64,000 nucleotides of DNA from Atribacterota bacterium. GTDB lineage: Bacteria; Atribacterota; Atribacteria; Atribacterales; Caldatribacteriaceae. The notes under the pieces were generated by a model, which was given only the letters and a program-made list of their open reading frames with translations, did not search any database and was not told the origin of the DNA. Made by a program: the position numbers and the translations under genes. The stretch's first letter is position 1. Each line of letters starts with the position of its first letter. The DNA is taken from positions 1-64,000 of the forward strand of contig JBDIWM010000005.1 in assembly GCA_039638595.1 (NCBI GenBank), read 5' to 3'. Positions 16,334-25,987 of this stretch are shown here, in pieces.

Positions 16334-17326
16334 TCAATCTCCATACTCCCAAAGAGGTAAAACCCTCTCCATTTTGCCACTTGCCGCTGATCGGAGTGCT
16401 GCTTCGATTATGGCCTGTACGAAAACACCCTCTCGAAGTCCTACCGGAGGAGGTTGACCCTGGTCAAGGGCGTCAAAAAAACCCCGGAGTTCCTCAACTA
16501 CAGCATCGGCGAGATGGACTTCGAGGATTTTTTCTTCTCCATCCCGACACACAAACAGCTTCAATCCTCTGATACCCGCGATATACCCTCCCTCTCCAAC
16601 CAGCTGAAAACAAATATTGCGCCTCTGTTTTCCCGGGAACTCTGGATATCCACCCAGCCACCCCCCGTGGATGGTTGCCACCACCCCACTGGAGTAATGG
16701 AGGACAAGATATGCCCGGTCCTCCATGGTTCCTTTCTGAAAATTCTGTGTCTTGCAGAATACCTCTAAGGGACTCCCCGCGACAAGCCAGTTACCTAGGT
16801 CTATCACATGAGAGAGAATTTCATGGACAACACCACTTTCTAAGTACCACGGCTGAGGAGGGGTCGTCTGAAAATAGTCGAAAGCCAAAAACTGTAGAGG
16901 ACCGATTATTCCCCTCGCAACCATCTCTTTTGCCATTCGAAAACCCGATTCAAACCGCATTTTATAGCCAATTCCCAATCGGATCCGCTCTTTTTTGCAG
17001 ATTTCCTGTATTTTTTCTGTTTCTTCGAGTGTTCTGACCAGAGGTTTTTCGCAGAAAATATTCCTTACGCCTTCCTCAATAAGCTCAAGCAAAATTTGAG
17101 CGTGACTTACCGTGGGAGTGGCCACAAGAACCACATCCACCCCGGTTTGCACCAGTTCATGAATACTCCGGCAGTAGGTAGCCCCTATCCGTTGTGCGAT
17201 GGCTCGTCCTTTCTCTTGCTGACGGCTCATCACTGCCATTACATCGATACCCAGCTTAGAGAGTGCCTGCTGGTGCAAAAGCCCCATACTCCCGATACCG
17301 ATGATCCCCACTCGAAAACGAGTCAT
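16334..17326 (-). CDS. Gfo/Idh/MocA-family oxidoreductase
   Basis: 330 residues with the N-terminal Rossmann motif GIIGIGSMGLLHQQAL, the family E-K-P motif (IFCEKPLVRTLEE), the RLGIGYKMRFESGF segment and a C-terminal beta-sheet domain. The family uses NAD(P) to oxidise or reduce sugars, inositols and related compounds. It lies six bases after the DUF1844 gene and so is probably the end of the miaB operon. The substrate is not predictable. Confidence 0.85.
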   Translation of the reverse strand: MTRFRVGIIGIGSMGLLHQQALSKLGIDVMAVMSRQQEKGRAIAQRIGATYCRSIHELVQTGVDVVLVATPTVSHAQILLELIEEGVRNIFCEKPLVRTLEETEKIQEICKKERIRLGIGYKMRFESGFRMAKEMVARGIIGPLQFLAFDYFQTTPPQPWYLESGVVHEILSHVIDLGNWLVAGSPLEVFCKTQNFQKGTMEDRAYLVLHYSSGVVATIHGGWLGGYPEFPGKQRRNICFQLVGEGGYIAGIRGLKLFVCRDGEEKILEVHLADAVVEELRGFFDALDQGQPPPVGLREGVFVQAIIEAALRSAASGKMERVLPLWEYGD

Positions 17327-17332
17327 CTTTTA

Positions 17333-17629
17333 TTAACCCCGAGCCAGTTCTTTCATCTTCTCCACGAAATTCAGTTGCAGGTTGGAAAGATGTAGCTCCA
17401 GCTCTCGCAGTTCATCTTTCACCAGATCCTTTTTAATGCTTTCGAGCACCACCGAATAGAGGTCAATCGCCTTACGAGCTTCTTCCAAATCAACCTGTAT
17501 TTTTCCATTCTCAGGATGGACCATCAACCCCAGGTACTGCCAAGCTTTTGCCGAAAGAAGGTTCAAAAAATAGAAACCTAAATCCCGTATTTTTCCCGGT
17601 TCCTGTTTTTGATTTTCCTTTTCATTCAC
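17333..17629 (-). CDS. DUF1844 protein
   Basis: 98 residues from the GTG at 17629, chosen because AGGGGGTGG lies upstream and the GTG overlaps the TGA of miaA by four bases. It contains the DUF1844 pattern: FLNLLSAKAWQYLGLMVHPE, then the IQVDLEEARKAIDLYSVVLE helix and a C-terminal coiled region. The function of this widespread family is unknown. Confidence 0.75.
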   Translation of the reverse strand: MNEKENQKQEPGKIRDLGFYFLNLLSAKAWQYLGLMVHPENGKIQVDLEEARKAIDLYSVVLESIKKDLVKDELRELELHLSNLQLNFVEKMKELARG

Positions 17630-18549
17630 TCTACCACCCCCTCTTTTTTCAAAAATTGATAAATGTTCCTTGCCATTTGTTCCCAAGACATATTGTCTCC
17701 AGAAAACCACACCACTGGCCACTTTTTGAACCAATTCATCTGTCTTTTGGCTAAAAGGAAGGTCCCTTTTTTAATTCGTTCCTTAGCCTCTTCGAGCGAA
17801 ATTACACCGTGAATGAGTTGAACCACGGGAAAATAGGTAAAATTATCGAGTGCCGGTATGGGGAAAGTATATCCCATATCAAAGAGTTTTTTCACTTCTT
17901 CAACAATTCCTTTTCGAAACATCGTTTCCACCCGTTCAGCAATCCTTCTCCTTAAGGTCTCCTTTTCCCAAGCGATACCAAAGAGAAGTGGGACAAAAAT
18001 GGGAGAAGAGTTCTTCTTTTTCTCAGAAGGGAGATGACCGGTTTGGTAGATGATTTCCCAGGCGCGAATGAGTCGCTGACGATCACTTTTTCCCACCTTC
18101 CGGGCCCGAACCGGATCAACATCGTTCAACAAAGCAAAAATTTGTTCACTACGCAGCCGGGAAAGCCAAGCACGTACCCTCCAGTCTGGAGACGCTCCTT
18201 CACGGAAAGGCGTCTGCCAAAGGGTACGAAGATAAAAAGCAGTACCCCCAGTAACAATAGGGAAAACTTTCCTCCCTATCATCTCATGAAAAAGCCAGAT
18301 AACCTCTCTTTTAAAGTCAAAAGCGCTCCACCGTTCTCTGGGATCAAGGAAATCAACCAAATGGTGGTGAACGGCCCTACGGGACTCCAGAGAAGGCTTA
18401 TCGGTACCGACATCGAGGTACTTATAGACCGCCAAAGAATCAGCATAAATCAATTCAACGTTTTTGAGTTTCTCAGCTAAAACCAGAGATAAGCTCGTCT
18501 TCCCACTTCCGGTTGGACCAACAAGGCAAACCAGCTTACCTCCCATCAT
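17626..18549 (-). CDS. miaA: tRNA dimethylallyltransferase
   Basis: 307 residues. It has the P-loop LVGPTGSGKTSLSLVLAE, the DSLAVYKYLDVGTDKPS motif, HHLVDFLDP, PIVTGGTAFYLRTLW and GKSDRQRLIRAWEI. It transfers an isopentenyl group to A37 of tRNAs reading UNN codons. It is directly coupled to miaB, whose enzyme methylthiolates the product; the miaB stop overlaps this start. Confidence 0.93.
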   Translation of the reverse strand: MMGGKLVCLVGPTGSGKTSLSLVLAEKLKNVELIYADSLAVYKYLDVGTDKPSLESRRAVHHHLVDFLDPRERWSAFDFKREVIWLFHEMIGRKVFPIVTGGTAFYLRTLWQTPFREGASPDWRVRAWLSRLRSEQIFALLNDVDPVRARKVGKSDRQRLIRAWEIIYQTGHLPSEKKKNSSPIFVPLLFGIAWEKETLRRRIAERVETMFRKGIVEEVKKLFDMGYTFPIPALDNFTYFPVVQLIHGVISLEEAKERIKKGTFLLAKRQMNWFKKWPVVWFSGDNMSWEQMARNIYQFLKKEGVVE

Positions 18550-19886
18550 AGAGCTGGAGTGGTAACCTCCCCCTCTACCTTTGTTCCTTGTAACGACTGG
18601 AGTCGCACCACCATCTGCCTACCTGGTCGCACTCCTCCGTTCTTTTTCAAGTGTACTCGCAGGTTGCTTCGAGTATGAGCCACATAGTACACATCCTCTT
18701 CTTTTTCCACCAGCACTTCGACAGTGGTACCAAGTCTTTTCTCAATTTTACGAAGATAGATTTCACGCAAAAGAGCATTTAGCGTTCTTAGCCGCTCCTC
18801 TTTGGTCCTTTGGGGAACGTCGTCCCAAAGGCGGGCAGAAGCGGTGAGAGGCCGCGGCGAATAGATATAGGTATAAGCAATGTCAAACTGAATCGCCTCC
18901 ACTACCTTTAACGTTTCCCGAAAGTCCTTTTCGGTCTCTCCCGGAAAACCAACGATGATATCGGTACCAATACCAACGTCAGGGAAACTATTTCGAATCA
19001 AATCGGCCATTTTAAGGTAATCACGCTGGGTGTAGCCTCTATTCATCAAAGATAGAATCCGATCCGAACCGGCCTGAAGAGGCAAATGAAAATAAGGGCA
19101 AAAGATAGCACTTCCCTGGACTCTTTCGATAATGCTTTTCCGCATATCCTTAGGGTGTGAAGTGATAAATCGAACCCAGATTTCCTCTTTCCCAAAAAGT
19201 CGTTCAATATCATCCAGCAGATGCTCGAAGGTATGTGGCACCCTTAAGTCTTTCCCGTAACTATTCACGTTTTGGCCCAGAAGAATGACCTCTGGGAAAC
19301 CTTCTTGAAGAATATTCCCCAATTCTTCCAATACCAGATTTCCAGGCTTACTTCTTTGCCTCCCCGTTACATAGGGTACGACACAGTAACTACAAAAGTT
19401 ATCACATCCATAGGTAATGGGAAGATAAGCAAACGTCCGAGATTCCCGGATATATCCACTCTCCAAAAACGGAGCAGGTTCTTCGCTATCAAAAAAGCAA
19501 ATCTGTCCCTCCTTATCAAGGTTTTCTCGAAGCAAGGAAGGAATCACATCCCATCTCTGAGTTCCAGCCAAAAGCTTTGCCAGAGGTATTTTCTGCATAA
19601 GCTTTTCCCGAAGGAGTTCACTCATGCATCCACAGACTACCACTACCGGTGCTTTCCCTTTTCGAGAGACAATGTTTGTAACCATCTGATTCATGGCATT
19701 TACCGCTCGTTCTACGGCGTGTTCCCGAACAGCGCAAGTGTTAAAAATAAGGATGTCTGCTTCCTCGGGACGGGAAGCAGCAACAAAACCACTCTGGGAA
19801 AAGAGATAAGAGAGATGCTCAGAACGACTCTTATTCATCTGACAACCAAAAGTAATAACCCGAAAAGAAACATTTCTATCCATCAT
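18546..19886 (-). CDS. miaB: tRNA-2-methylthio-N6-dimethylallyladenosine synthase
   Basis: 446 residues. The N-terminal UPF0004 domain starts FRVITFGCQMNKSRSE and includes FNTCAVREHA and VCGCMSE, whose cysteines ligate the auxiliary cluster. The radical-SAM motif is YGCDNFCSYCVVPY, and a TRAM domain is at the C-terminus. It adds a methylthio group to i6A37 made by MiaA. The radical-SAM enzyme RimO is also present in this window and differs in its motif (GCNNHCSFC). Confidence 0.93.
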   Translation of the reverse strand: MMDRNVSFRVITFGCQMNKSRSEHLSYLFSQSGFVAASRPEEADILIFNTCAVREHAVERAVNAMNQMVTNIVSRKGKAPVVVVCGCMSELLREKLMQKIPLAKLLAGTQRWDVIPSLLRENLDKEGQICFFDSEEPAPFLESGYIRESRTFAYLPITYGCDNFCSYCVVPYVTGRQRSKPGNLVLEELGNILQEGFPEVILLGQNVNSYGKDLRVPHTFEHLLDDIERLFGKEEIWVRFITSHPKDMRKSIIERVQGSAIFCPYFHLPLQAGSDRILSLMNRGYTQRDYLKMADLIRNSFPDVGIGTDIIVGFPGETEKDFRETLKVVEAIQFDIAYTYIYSPRPLTASARLWDDVPQRTKEERLRTLNALLREIYLRKIEKRLGTTVEVLVEKEEDVYYVAHTRSNLRVHLKKNGGVRPGRQMVVRLQSLQGTKVEGEVTTPAL

Positions 19887-19935
19887 ATTTCAAAAACGAC
19901 GCACTTTTACCTTTATTCCAGTTCACTCAAAAAGC

Positions 19936-19963
19936 AAAAAAGCCTGCTTTCAAAGCAGGCTTT
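19936..19963 (-). terminator. Rho-independent terminator after spoVS
   Basis: Inverted repeat of 11 base pairs (AAAGCCTGCTT / AAGCAGGCTTT, 19939-19963) followed on the minus strand by TTTTTTGCTTTTT. It lies 17 bases after the spoVS stop and closes the 20-gene run that begins with nusA. Confidence 0.85.
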
Positions 19964-19980
19964 CTCAATAGGCCAAAACT

Positions 19981-20247
19981 CTAATCGTTACGAGGCTTAA
20001 CAATCAATTTTATGGCAGTTCTCTCTTCCCCATCAATGGTGATGTCAGTAAAGGCAGGAATACATACGAGGTCAATGCCACTTGGCGCCACATATCCTCT
20101 GGCAATGGCTATTGCTTTGATCGCCTGATTCACTGCTCCTGCCCCTACTGCCTGTATTTCTGCTACACCCTTTTCCCTAATTGCTCCTGCCAGAGCACCA
20201 GCGACAGCGTTCGGATTCGATTTCGAAGATACTTTTAAAATATCCAT
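19981..20247 (-). CDS. spoVS: Stage V sporulation protein S
   Basis: 88 residues, matching SpoVS along its length (ILKVSSKSNPNAVAGALAG, VGAGAVNQAIKAIAIARGY, ERTAIKLIVKPR). It is a small alba-fold-like protein that affects sporulation in Bacillus but is also common in bacteria that do not sporulate. It follows ymdB by 19 bases with AAGGAGG upstream. The ymdB-spoVS order is conserved with Firmicutes. No other sporulation gene is seen here, so a role outside sporulation is likely. Confidence 0.93.
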   Translation of the reverse strand: MDILKVSSKSNPNAVAGALAGAIREKGVAEIQAVGAGAVNQAIKAIAIARGYVAPSGIDLVCIPAFTDITIDGEERTAIKLIVKPRND

Positions 20248-20266
20248 GCTTTATTCCTCCTTGTAC

Positions 20267-21055
20267 TCAAATCTCATCTTCGAATGGAATAGAAATACGG
20301 AATATATCCCGAGCTTTCCCTGTATCATCGTCAACATCCACCACAACGCCATTGAGTCTCAGATTGTGTTTCGCCACCTTATACCGGAAAGGCATTTGAG
20401 TGAGGAACCTGCCTATGATCTCACCTGTTTCTATCCCAATCACCGAGTCCTGCGCCCCGGTCATTCCAATATCGGTAATATAAGCGGTTCCCTGAGGAAG
20501 AACTCTTTCGTCAGCCGTAACTACATGAGTATGAGTACCAAAAACGCAAGAAACTTTCCCATCCAGAAACCATCCCATAGCCACCTTCTCTGAAGAAGCC
20601 TCGGCATGAAAATCAACGAGAATGATCGTGGTAAATTGCTTCAGGTGTTCAACTTCCTTGCACGCTCTCTGAAAAGGACAATCTAAGGGTGACATAAAAA
20701 CTCTGCCGCTGAGGTTAATCACTGCCCATTTTTGGCCCTTTGATTCAAAAATTGCCGACCCTCTTCCTGGAACCCCCTCAGGGTAGTTAAGCGGTCGCAA
20801 CAGGCGAGGTTGTTCACCAATATACCCCAGAATTTCTTTTTTATCCCAGACGTGGTTTCCAGTAGTCACCACATCGACACCCAAAGCAAGGATCTCGTTA
20901 CAGACCTCCGGAGTAATCCCCAGACCTCCGGCTGCATTCTCTCCGTTGACCACAATAGCATCCACGTTAAACATCTGTTTTACCTTCGATAGTTGCGCAC
21001 GTAGAACCCTTCTTCCAGGTTTACCAACCACGTCACCGACGAGCAAAAATTTCAA
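20267..21055 (-). CDS. ymdB: YmdB-type metallophosphoesterase
   Basis: 262 residues matching the YmdB family. It begins FLLVGDVVGKPGRRVL, with VVNGENAAGG, TTGNHVWDKKE, LVDFHAEASSEKVA and FGTHTHVVTADE providing the dinuclear metal ligands. The family has 2',3'-cyclic nucleotide phosphodiesterase activity and influences biofilm and motility choices in Bacillus. It sits between rny and spoVS, the usual order. Confidence 0.92.
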   Translation of the reverse strand: MKFLLVGDVVGKPGRRVLRAQLSKVKQMFNVDAIVVNGENAAGGLGITPEVCNEILALGVDVVTTGNHVWDKKEILGYIGEQPRLLRPLNYPEGVPGRGSAIFESKGQKWAVINLSGRVFMSPLDCPFQRACKEVEHLKQFTTIILVDFHAEASSEKVAMGWFLDGKVSCVFGTHTHVVTADERVLPQGTAYITDIGMTGAQDSVIGIETGEIIGRFLTQMPFRYKVAKHNLRLNGVVVDVDDDTGKARDIFRISIPFEDEI

Positions 21056-21073
21056 GCAACTCTCCTCCTACCC

Positions 21074-22603
21074 TTATTTCGCATATCCCACAGCTCTGGT
21101 TTCTCGGACTACTGTAACTTTAATTTGGCCAGGATATTCCAACTCATCCTCGATTCTCTTGGAAATCTCTCGGGCCAGCTTCGCGGCGCCGGCGTCATCA
21201 ATTTTGTCAGGCTTAACAATAATTCGAACTTCTCTTCCAGCCTGAATGGCGTAGGATTTCTCTACTCCATCGAAAGAGTCAGCAATTTTTTCCAACCTTT
21301 CCAACCTCTTGATGTATGCCTCAAGACTTTCTCTCCTGGCTCCCGGTCGAGAAGCGGAGATGGCATCAGCAGCTTGGACCAGGACGGCTTCAATGGTCGC
21401 TGGTTCTACATCACCATGATGCGCCTCAATGGCATGGACAATTTCCCATTTTTCGCCGTACTTGCCAACCAGCTTCGCTCCAATTTCCGCATGAGGTCCT
21501 TCAACCTCGTGATCCAAAGCTTTACCAATATCGTGCAGTAACCCCGCTCTTTTGGCAACAGTCGCATTTAGCCCCAACTCCCAGGCCATTAATCCAGCAA
21601 AATGGGCTACCTCCTTCGAATGTTGCAATACGTTTTGTCCATAACTGGTACGGAAGTACAGCTTTCCCAGTAAATGTACCAGTTCAGAGTTAATCCCCTT
21701 AATTCCAGTATCAAAGAGGGCTTGCTCTCCCTCTTGAAGGATTTTCTCTTCCACCTGGGCTTTGGCTTTCTCAATCAATTCCTCAATCCGAGCCGGATGA
21801 ATACGACCATCAACAATAAGCTTCTCCAGAGCAATGCGTGCAATTTCTCGCCGGATCGGGTCAAAACATGAGATGATGACCGCCTCAGGAGTATCATCAA
21901 TGATCAAATCTACTCCAGTAATCATTTCGAAGGTTCTAATGTTCCGTCCTTCTCTTCCGATGATTCTTCCTTTCATTTCGTCATTTGGCAAACCAATCAC
22001 CGAAACAGTATTTTCTACTGTAAAATCCGCAGCATAACGCTGAATACTCTGCACCACAATCTCCCGTGCCACTTTTTCCGATTCTTTTTTGGCTCGTTCT
22101 TCGGCTTCTTTAATCTTCAAGCCCACTTCGTACTCCAGAGTTTTCTCAATCCTTTGCAAGAGCTCTTCCCGAGCTTCTTCCAGAGAAAGACCAGCAATCC
22201 TTGACAGCTCCTGTATTTCTCGAGCTTTCATGGTTTCAACTTCCTTACGGACTCTTTCTACTTCCTCCTGAGTACGACGTAGAGCGTTTTCGGAACGTTC
22301 CAGCTGATCCAATCTCCGTTCCAGCATTTCTTCTCTGCGCAATAAGCGAGACTCAAGATTTTGCAACTCTTTTCGTTTATGCTGAATTTCTTCTTCAAGG
22401 TTTTGTTTCTCTCTCAGAATCTCTTCTTTTGCTACCAGGAGCGCTTCTTTTTTTAGATTCTCTGCCTGTCGACATGCTTCTTCAACAATCTCCCGCGCCT
22501 TATCTTGCGCATCCTCTTTTTTTTGCCGATTCTGTAGCGTGATCCATACTACACCTACCCCAAACCCTACCGCAACTCCTAACAGGATATATATAAACTC
22601 CAT
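21074..22603 (-). CDS. rny: Ribonuclease Y
   Basis: 509 residues from the ATG at 22603. A frame four codons longer begins with a GTG lying inside the ribosome binding site AAGGGGTG and is less likely. It has one N-terminal membrane helix ([17 protein letters not shown]), then a long coiled coil (about 25-190), a KH domain ([21 protein letters not shown]) and an HD domain ([12 protein letters not shown]). It is the main endoribonuclease starting mRNA decay in bacteria lacking RNase E. It has its own promoter at the end of recX. Confidence 0.93.
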   Translation of the reverse strand: MEFIYILLGVAVGFGVGVVWITLQNRQKKEDAQDKAREIVEEACRQAENLKKEALLVAKEEILREKQNLEEEIQHKRKELQNLESRLLRREEMLERRLDQLERSENALRRTQEEVERVRKEVETMKAREIQELSRIAGLSLEEAREELLQRIEKTLEYEVGLKIKEAEERAKKESEKVAREIVVQSIQRYAADFTVENTVSVIGLPNDEMKGRIIGREGRNIRTFEMITGVDLIIDDTPEAVIISCFDPIRREIARIALEKLIVDGRIHPARIEELIEKAKAQVEEKILQEGEQALFDTGIKGINSELVHLLGKLYFRTSYGQNVLQHSKEVAHFAGLMAWELGLNATVAKRAGLLHDIGKALDHEVEGPHAEIGAKLVGKYGEKWEIVHAIEAHHGDVEPATIEAVLVQAADAISASRPGARRESLEAYIKRLERLEKIADSFDGVEKSYAIQAGREVRIIVKPDKIDDAGAAKLAREISKRIEDELEYPGQIKVTVVRETRAVGYAK

Positions 22604-22662
22604 GTCTGGATTCACCCCTTATTCACTTTTCAATGTTCACTCTTACTACAAAGCTAAAGAAT

Positions 22663-22691
22663 ATTCTAATCGTACCCCCAACCCAAGTCAA
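22663..22691 (-). promoter_or_regulatory. Promoter of rny
   Basis: Minus-strand TTGACT (22686-22691), a 17-base spacer, TAGAAT (22663-22668). The -35 box overlaps the recX stop codon. It allows rny-ymdB-spoVS to be expressed apart from recA. Confidence 0.7.
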
Positions 22692-23131
22692 GAATACGAA
22701 GAGCCTTCTAACCGGCTCCAAGCCCTTTCAATGGCCTCCCAGGTAAAGCCTTTTCGCAATAACTTTCTCTTGATTTTCACCTCGTCCTCTCCACGCTCTT
22801 TACCCGCCTGGAGTAATCGCAGAGCATCCTCGATTTCCGCCTCAAGAGGATAAAAATCTTCCCGCAGGGAGTGCAAATACGGCCACCCCACACCCTTCCG
22901 TTGCAACTCATCAGCGATGGCTAAATATCCTTTGGGCCGGCTCCTTCGACCTTCCAGATACACCTTCACGTATTCTGCGTCGTTGAGATAACCCTTCTCT
23001 TGAAGAAATGCAATCGCCTCTTCTATCTCCCTCTCCTCAAAACCATCCTGACGTAACTTTGTGGAAAGTTCCTGCACCGTATACATCTTTCTATTGAGAT
23101 ATCGCCAGCATTTTTGGAGTATTTTGTCCAT
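22688..23131 (-). CDS. recX: RecA regulatory protein RecX
   Basis: 147 residues from the ATG at 23131, one base after the recA stop. It has three-helix repeats typical of RecX, including MYTVQELSTKLRQDGFEEREIEEAIAFL-type pairs (about 17-47) and KIKRKLLRKGF near the end. It binds along RecA filaments and modulates their activity. Divergent in detail, but length and the position immediately after recA support the call. Confidence 0.85.
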   Translation of the reverse strand: MDKILQKCWRYLNRKMYTVQELSTKLRQDGFEEREIEEAIAFLQEKGYLNDAEYVKVYLEGRRSRPKGYLAIADELQRKGVGWPYLHSLREDFYPLEAEIEDALRLLQAGKERGEDEVKIKRKLLRKGFTWEAIERAWSRLEGSSYS

Positions 23132-23132
23132 C

Positions 23133-24167
23133 TCAACCCAGAGCAACCTTGGGGTCAATATTCAGCTTTTCCAGAGCCGCAAATACCATTTTTTCACTCA
23201 CTTCAGGGTTTTCTTTCAAAAATTGCCGCACCGCATCCCTTCCCTGACCTAAGCGGTACTCTCCGAAGGAAAACCAGCTTCCCGACTTCTTCAATATCCC
23301 AGCCATTTCTCCAAGAGTCAGGATTTCTCCCTCCCTCGATACACCTTCACCATAAATTACTTCCAGTTCCGCCTCCTTAAAGGGTGAAGCCAATTTATTC
23401 TTTACCACTCGTACCTTGGTTTTCGCTCCGATGATTTCATCACTGCTTCCTATCTTGATAAAATCCTTTTTTCTTACGTCCAGCCGCACTGTAGCGTAAA
23501 ACTTAAGCGCCCTGCCTCCGGGAGTGGTCTCTGAAGGCCCGTACATGTTACCAATTTTCTCTCGTAACTGGTTCACAAAGATCACCACAGTTTTGGTCTT
23601 ACTGATATACCCGGTCAATCTTCTCAAAGCCTGAGACATCAAGCGGGCCTGCAAACCAACCGATGGCTCACCAATGTTTCCATCAAGTTCAGCGCTCGGA
23701 ACCAGTGCAGCAACCGAATCGAGTACCACCACATCAATACTACCACTGCGCACCAGGGCATCAATGATGTCCAGAGCTTCCTCAGCGGTACCAGGCTGGG
23801 AGATAAGGAGTTTGTCGATCTGGACTCCAATTTTGCCAGCATAGGTTGGATCAAGGGCATGTTCAGCGTCAATAAAGACGGCAACTCCTCCTTTTTTCTG
23901 CGCTTCCGCGATGACGTGCAGAGCAATGGTTGTCTTCCCCGATGCTTCAGGACCGAAGATTTCCACAATCCGACCCCGGGGAAGCCCTCCCACCCCTAAG
24001 GCAATATTCAGGAGAATGGATCCAGTCTTGATTACTTCCACATCCGTCACCAACACGTTCTGGGAAAGAAACATGATTGCTCCTCGGCCGTACTTCCTCT
24101 CTATAAGGCCAATTGCCTGTTGTAAAGTGGCCTCTCGCTCCGTTCGAACGTTTTTTTCTTCACCCAT
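23133..24167 (-). CDS. recA: Recombinase RecA
   Basis: 344 residues from the ATG at 24167, which has AAGGGGTGA at the right distance; a GTG nine bases upstream overlaps that site. It has Walker [23 protein letters not shown], Walker [12 protein letters not shown], loop regions [12 protein letters not shown] and [12 protein letters not shown], and [21 protein letters not shown]. It forms filaments on single-stranded DNA for homologous recombination and SOS. The acidic C-terminal tail of many RecA proteins is short here. Confidence 0.96.
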   Translation of the reverse strand: MGEEKNVRTEREATLQQAIGLIERKYGRGAIMFLSQNVLVTDVEVIKTGSILLNIALGVGGLPRGRIVEIFGPEASGKTTIALHVIAEAQKKGGVAVFIDAEHALDPTYAGKIGVQIDKLLISQPGTAEEALDIIDALVRSGSIDVVVLDSVAALVPSAELDGNIGEPSVGLQARLMSQALRRLTGYISKTKTVVIFVNQLREKIGNMYGPSETTPGGRALKFYATVRLDVRKKDFIKIGSSDEIIGAKTKVRVVKNKLASPFKEAELEVIYGEGVSREGEILTLGEMAGILKKSGSWFSFGEYRLGQGRDAVRQFLKENPEVSEKMVFAALEKLNIDPKVALG

Positions 24168-24172
24168 CCCAT

Positions 24173-24739
24173 TCACCCCTTTAAATCAAAAGCAAAAAGT
24201 TCCCGATAAATTGGCCCCTGCGGAGTGAGCGTGCTTTGGAACAAGACGATCCTTTGAATCGCAGCAACCAGAGGGTTTTCGATTTTCCAATCTGAGGGAG
24301 AAAAACATACTGGATGGTGCAATCTCGCCAGGGTAACATGTGGTATTAGCTCTTTTTTGTCTTCAGTTGCCATCTTTGCTGCCTTCAAGTTCTGGAGGAG
24401 CACTGCACCAATTCGTTTCGTTCTCTCTTCTCCATCCTCATCAAAGCCCACCCAGAGCACTCGAACTCTATTCCAGGAAGGAAAAACTCCTATTCTTCTC
24501 AAATCAGAATAAAAAGAAGAAAAATGAGCACCCAAATCTTCCAAAATACTTTTTATATCCTTTGTGCACCTTACTGGAAGAGCCGGGAAAAAAGCAAGGG
24601 TAACATGAAGCTGGTCCTTCCGCACCCATTTGGCCTGGGGATAACACTCTTTCCATCTCATTATCATCTCTTCCAGAAAATCCTTGGTCGCCGCATCCAA
24701 ATCAAGAGCGATAAAACTCCTTATACGTTCTTCTTCCAC
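24173..24739 (-). CDS. thpR: RNA 2',3'-cyclic phosphodiesterase (2H family)
   Basis: 188 residues with the two H-x-T-x motifs of 2H phosphoesterases, LHVTLAF (about residue 45) and PHVTLARL (about residue 130), and the N-terminal RSFIALDLD. It opens 2',3'-cyclic phosphates on RNA ends. It lies between cinA and recA, which are adjacent in many Firmicutes. Confidence 0.87.
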   Translation of the reverse strand: MEEERIRSFIALDLDAATKDFLEEMIMRWKECYPQAKWVRKDQLHVTLAFFPALPVRCTKDIKSILEDLGAHFSSFYSDLRRIGVFPSWNRVRVLWVGFDEDGEERTKRIGAVLLQNLKAAKMATEDKKELIPHVTLARLHHPVCFSPSDWKIENPLVAAIQRIVLFQSTLTPQGPIYRELFAFDLKG

Positions 24740-24742
24740 TTA

Positions 24743-25987
24743 TCATCCTCTCCTCCGCAAAAATAAAAAAAGCATGCTGAGTGCGAACTGTGAAGCAAAT
24801 CTTTTGTTCATCAATCGGTCTCCACCAAATTGGTATTTCTTGACTTCTACGCCCTTTCGATCGGCCAATGCCATATACGTCAACCCCACCGGCTTTGCCT
24901 CTGTTGCCCCCGTTGGCCCAGCAATGCCGGTTATTCCTATACCAATATCAGCGGACGCCTTTTCCTTTACCCTCTGAGCCATCAAACAGGCTACCTCTTC
25001 ACTGACTGCACCCTTCGTCTCGAGCACCTCTTCTGGCACCCCAAGTTCTTCCATCTTAGCTCTATTACTATAGACAATATACCCCCTTTCGAAGTACTCC
25101 GAACTTCCAGGAATATTTGTGATTCGGTCACCGAGCAATCCTCCCGTGCAGGATTCCGCTATGGCTATCTTGAATTTTTTCTCCCGCAGCATTTTCCCGA
25201 TCGCTTCTTCCAGAGTATCACCATAGGAGGAAAAAAGAAAGTCCCCATAAGTGCTCGCTAATTCCGCAGCGATTTTGTCTAATTCCTCTCGTCTTTCGCT
25301 TCCAGCTTCACGAACGTAAAGATAGAACCAGACCTCCCCATAATTGGGGAGAAAAGCGAAATGGATTCCCTCAGGGAGAGAAGCCAAAAAGGGTTTCATC
25401 AAAGTAGCCAGCTGTGACTCCCCAATTCCACAGAACTTCAATATCTTCGTACGATAAAAAGAGAAACCAGTGGCATGGATTTCCTTGGCAATCGTACCCC
25501 AGAGAAACTCAGCCTCTCTGGGGACTCCAGGAACTACGAAAATCGTCTTCCCCAGCGTTTTTATCTTAAATCCCGGAGCGGTTCCCAGCTGGTTGGAAAG
25601 CACTGTAGCGCCTCTTGGTACCAAAGCCTGTTTTTTATTGTTTTCAGGTGGTTCAGTTTTTCTCAAATTCCAGTAAAACTGACAAATTTTTTTCCATACG
25701 GACTCATCGAAGACCAGCTCTAACCCCAATAGTTCAGCAATAACCTCTTTTGTAAAATCGTCTTCCGTTGGTCCCAATCCCCCCGACACAATGATCACTT
25801 CAATCTCGGGGTCATGAAGAAAAAAACTGAGACCATTGGTAATATCGTTCTTCTCATCTGGAACAAACATCACAAACTTTGGAAATACTCCGTTCTCTGC
25901 CAACTTCTGGGAAAAGAAGTACGCATTAGTATCACGAATCAGCCCGGTCACCAGTTCTGTCCCCACACAGAGAATACCAGCTTTCAA
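24743..25987 (-). CDS. cinA: CinA: competence/damage-inducible protein, NMN amidohydrolase
   Basis: 414 residues, both domains present. The N-terminal molybdopterin-binding-like domain carries GTELVTGLIRDTNAYF and VSGGLGPTEDD. The C-terminal PncC-type amidase carries IAESCTGGLLGDRIT and IGITGIAGPTGAT. The enzyme deamidates nicotinamide mononucleotide in NAD salvage and is usually linked to recA. Start and stop overlap those of rimO (ATGA). Confidence 0.92.
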   Translation of the reverse strand: MKAGILCVGTELVTGLIRDTNAYFFSQKLAENGVFPKFVMFVPDEKNDITNGLSFFLHDPEIEVIIVSGGLGPTEDDFTKEVIAELLGLELVFDESVWKKICQFYWNLRKTEPPENNKKQALVPRGATVLSNQLGTAPGFKIKTLGKTIFVVPGVPREAEFLWGTIAKEIHATGFSFYRTKILKFCGIGESQLATLMKPFLASLPEGIHFAFLPNYGEVWFYLYVREAGSERREELDKIAAELASTYGDFLFSSYGDTLEEAIGKMLREKKFKIAIAESCTGGLLGDRITNIPGSSEYFERGYIVYSNRAKMEELGVPEEVLETKGAVSEEVACLMAQRVKEKASADIGIGITGIAGPTGATEAKPVGLTYMALADRKGVEVKKYQFGGDRLMNKRFASQFALSMLFLFLRRRG

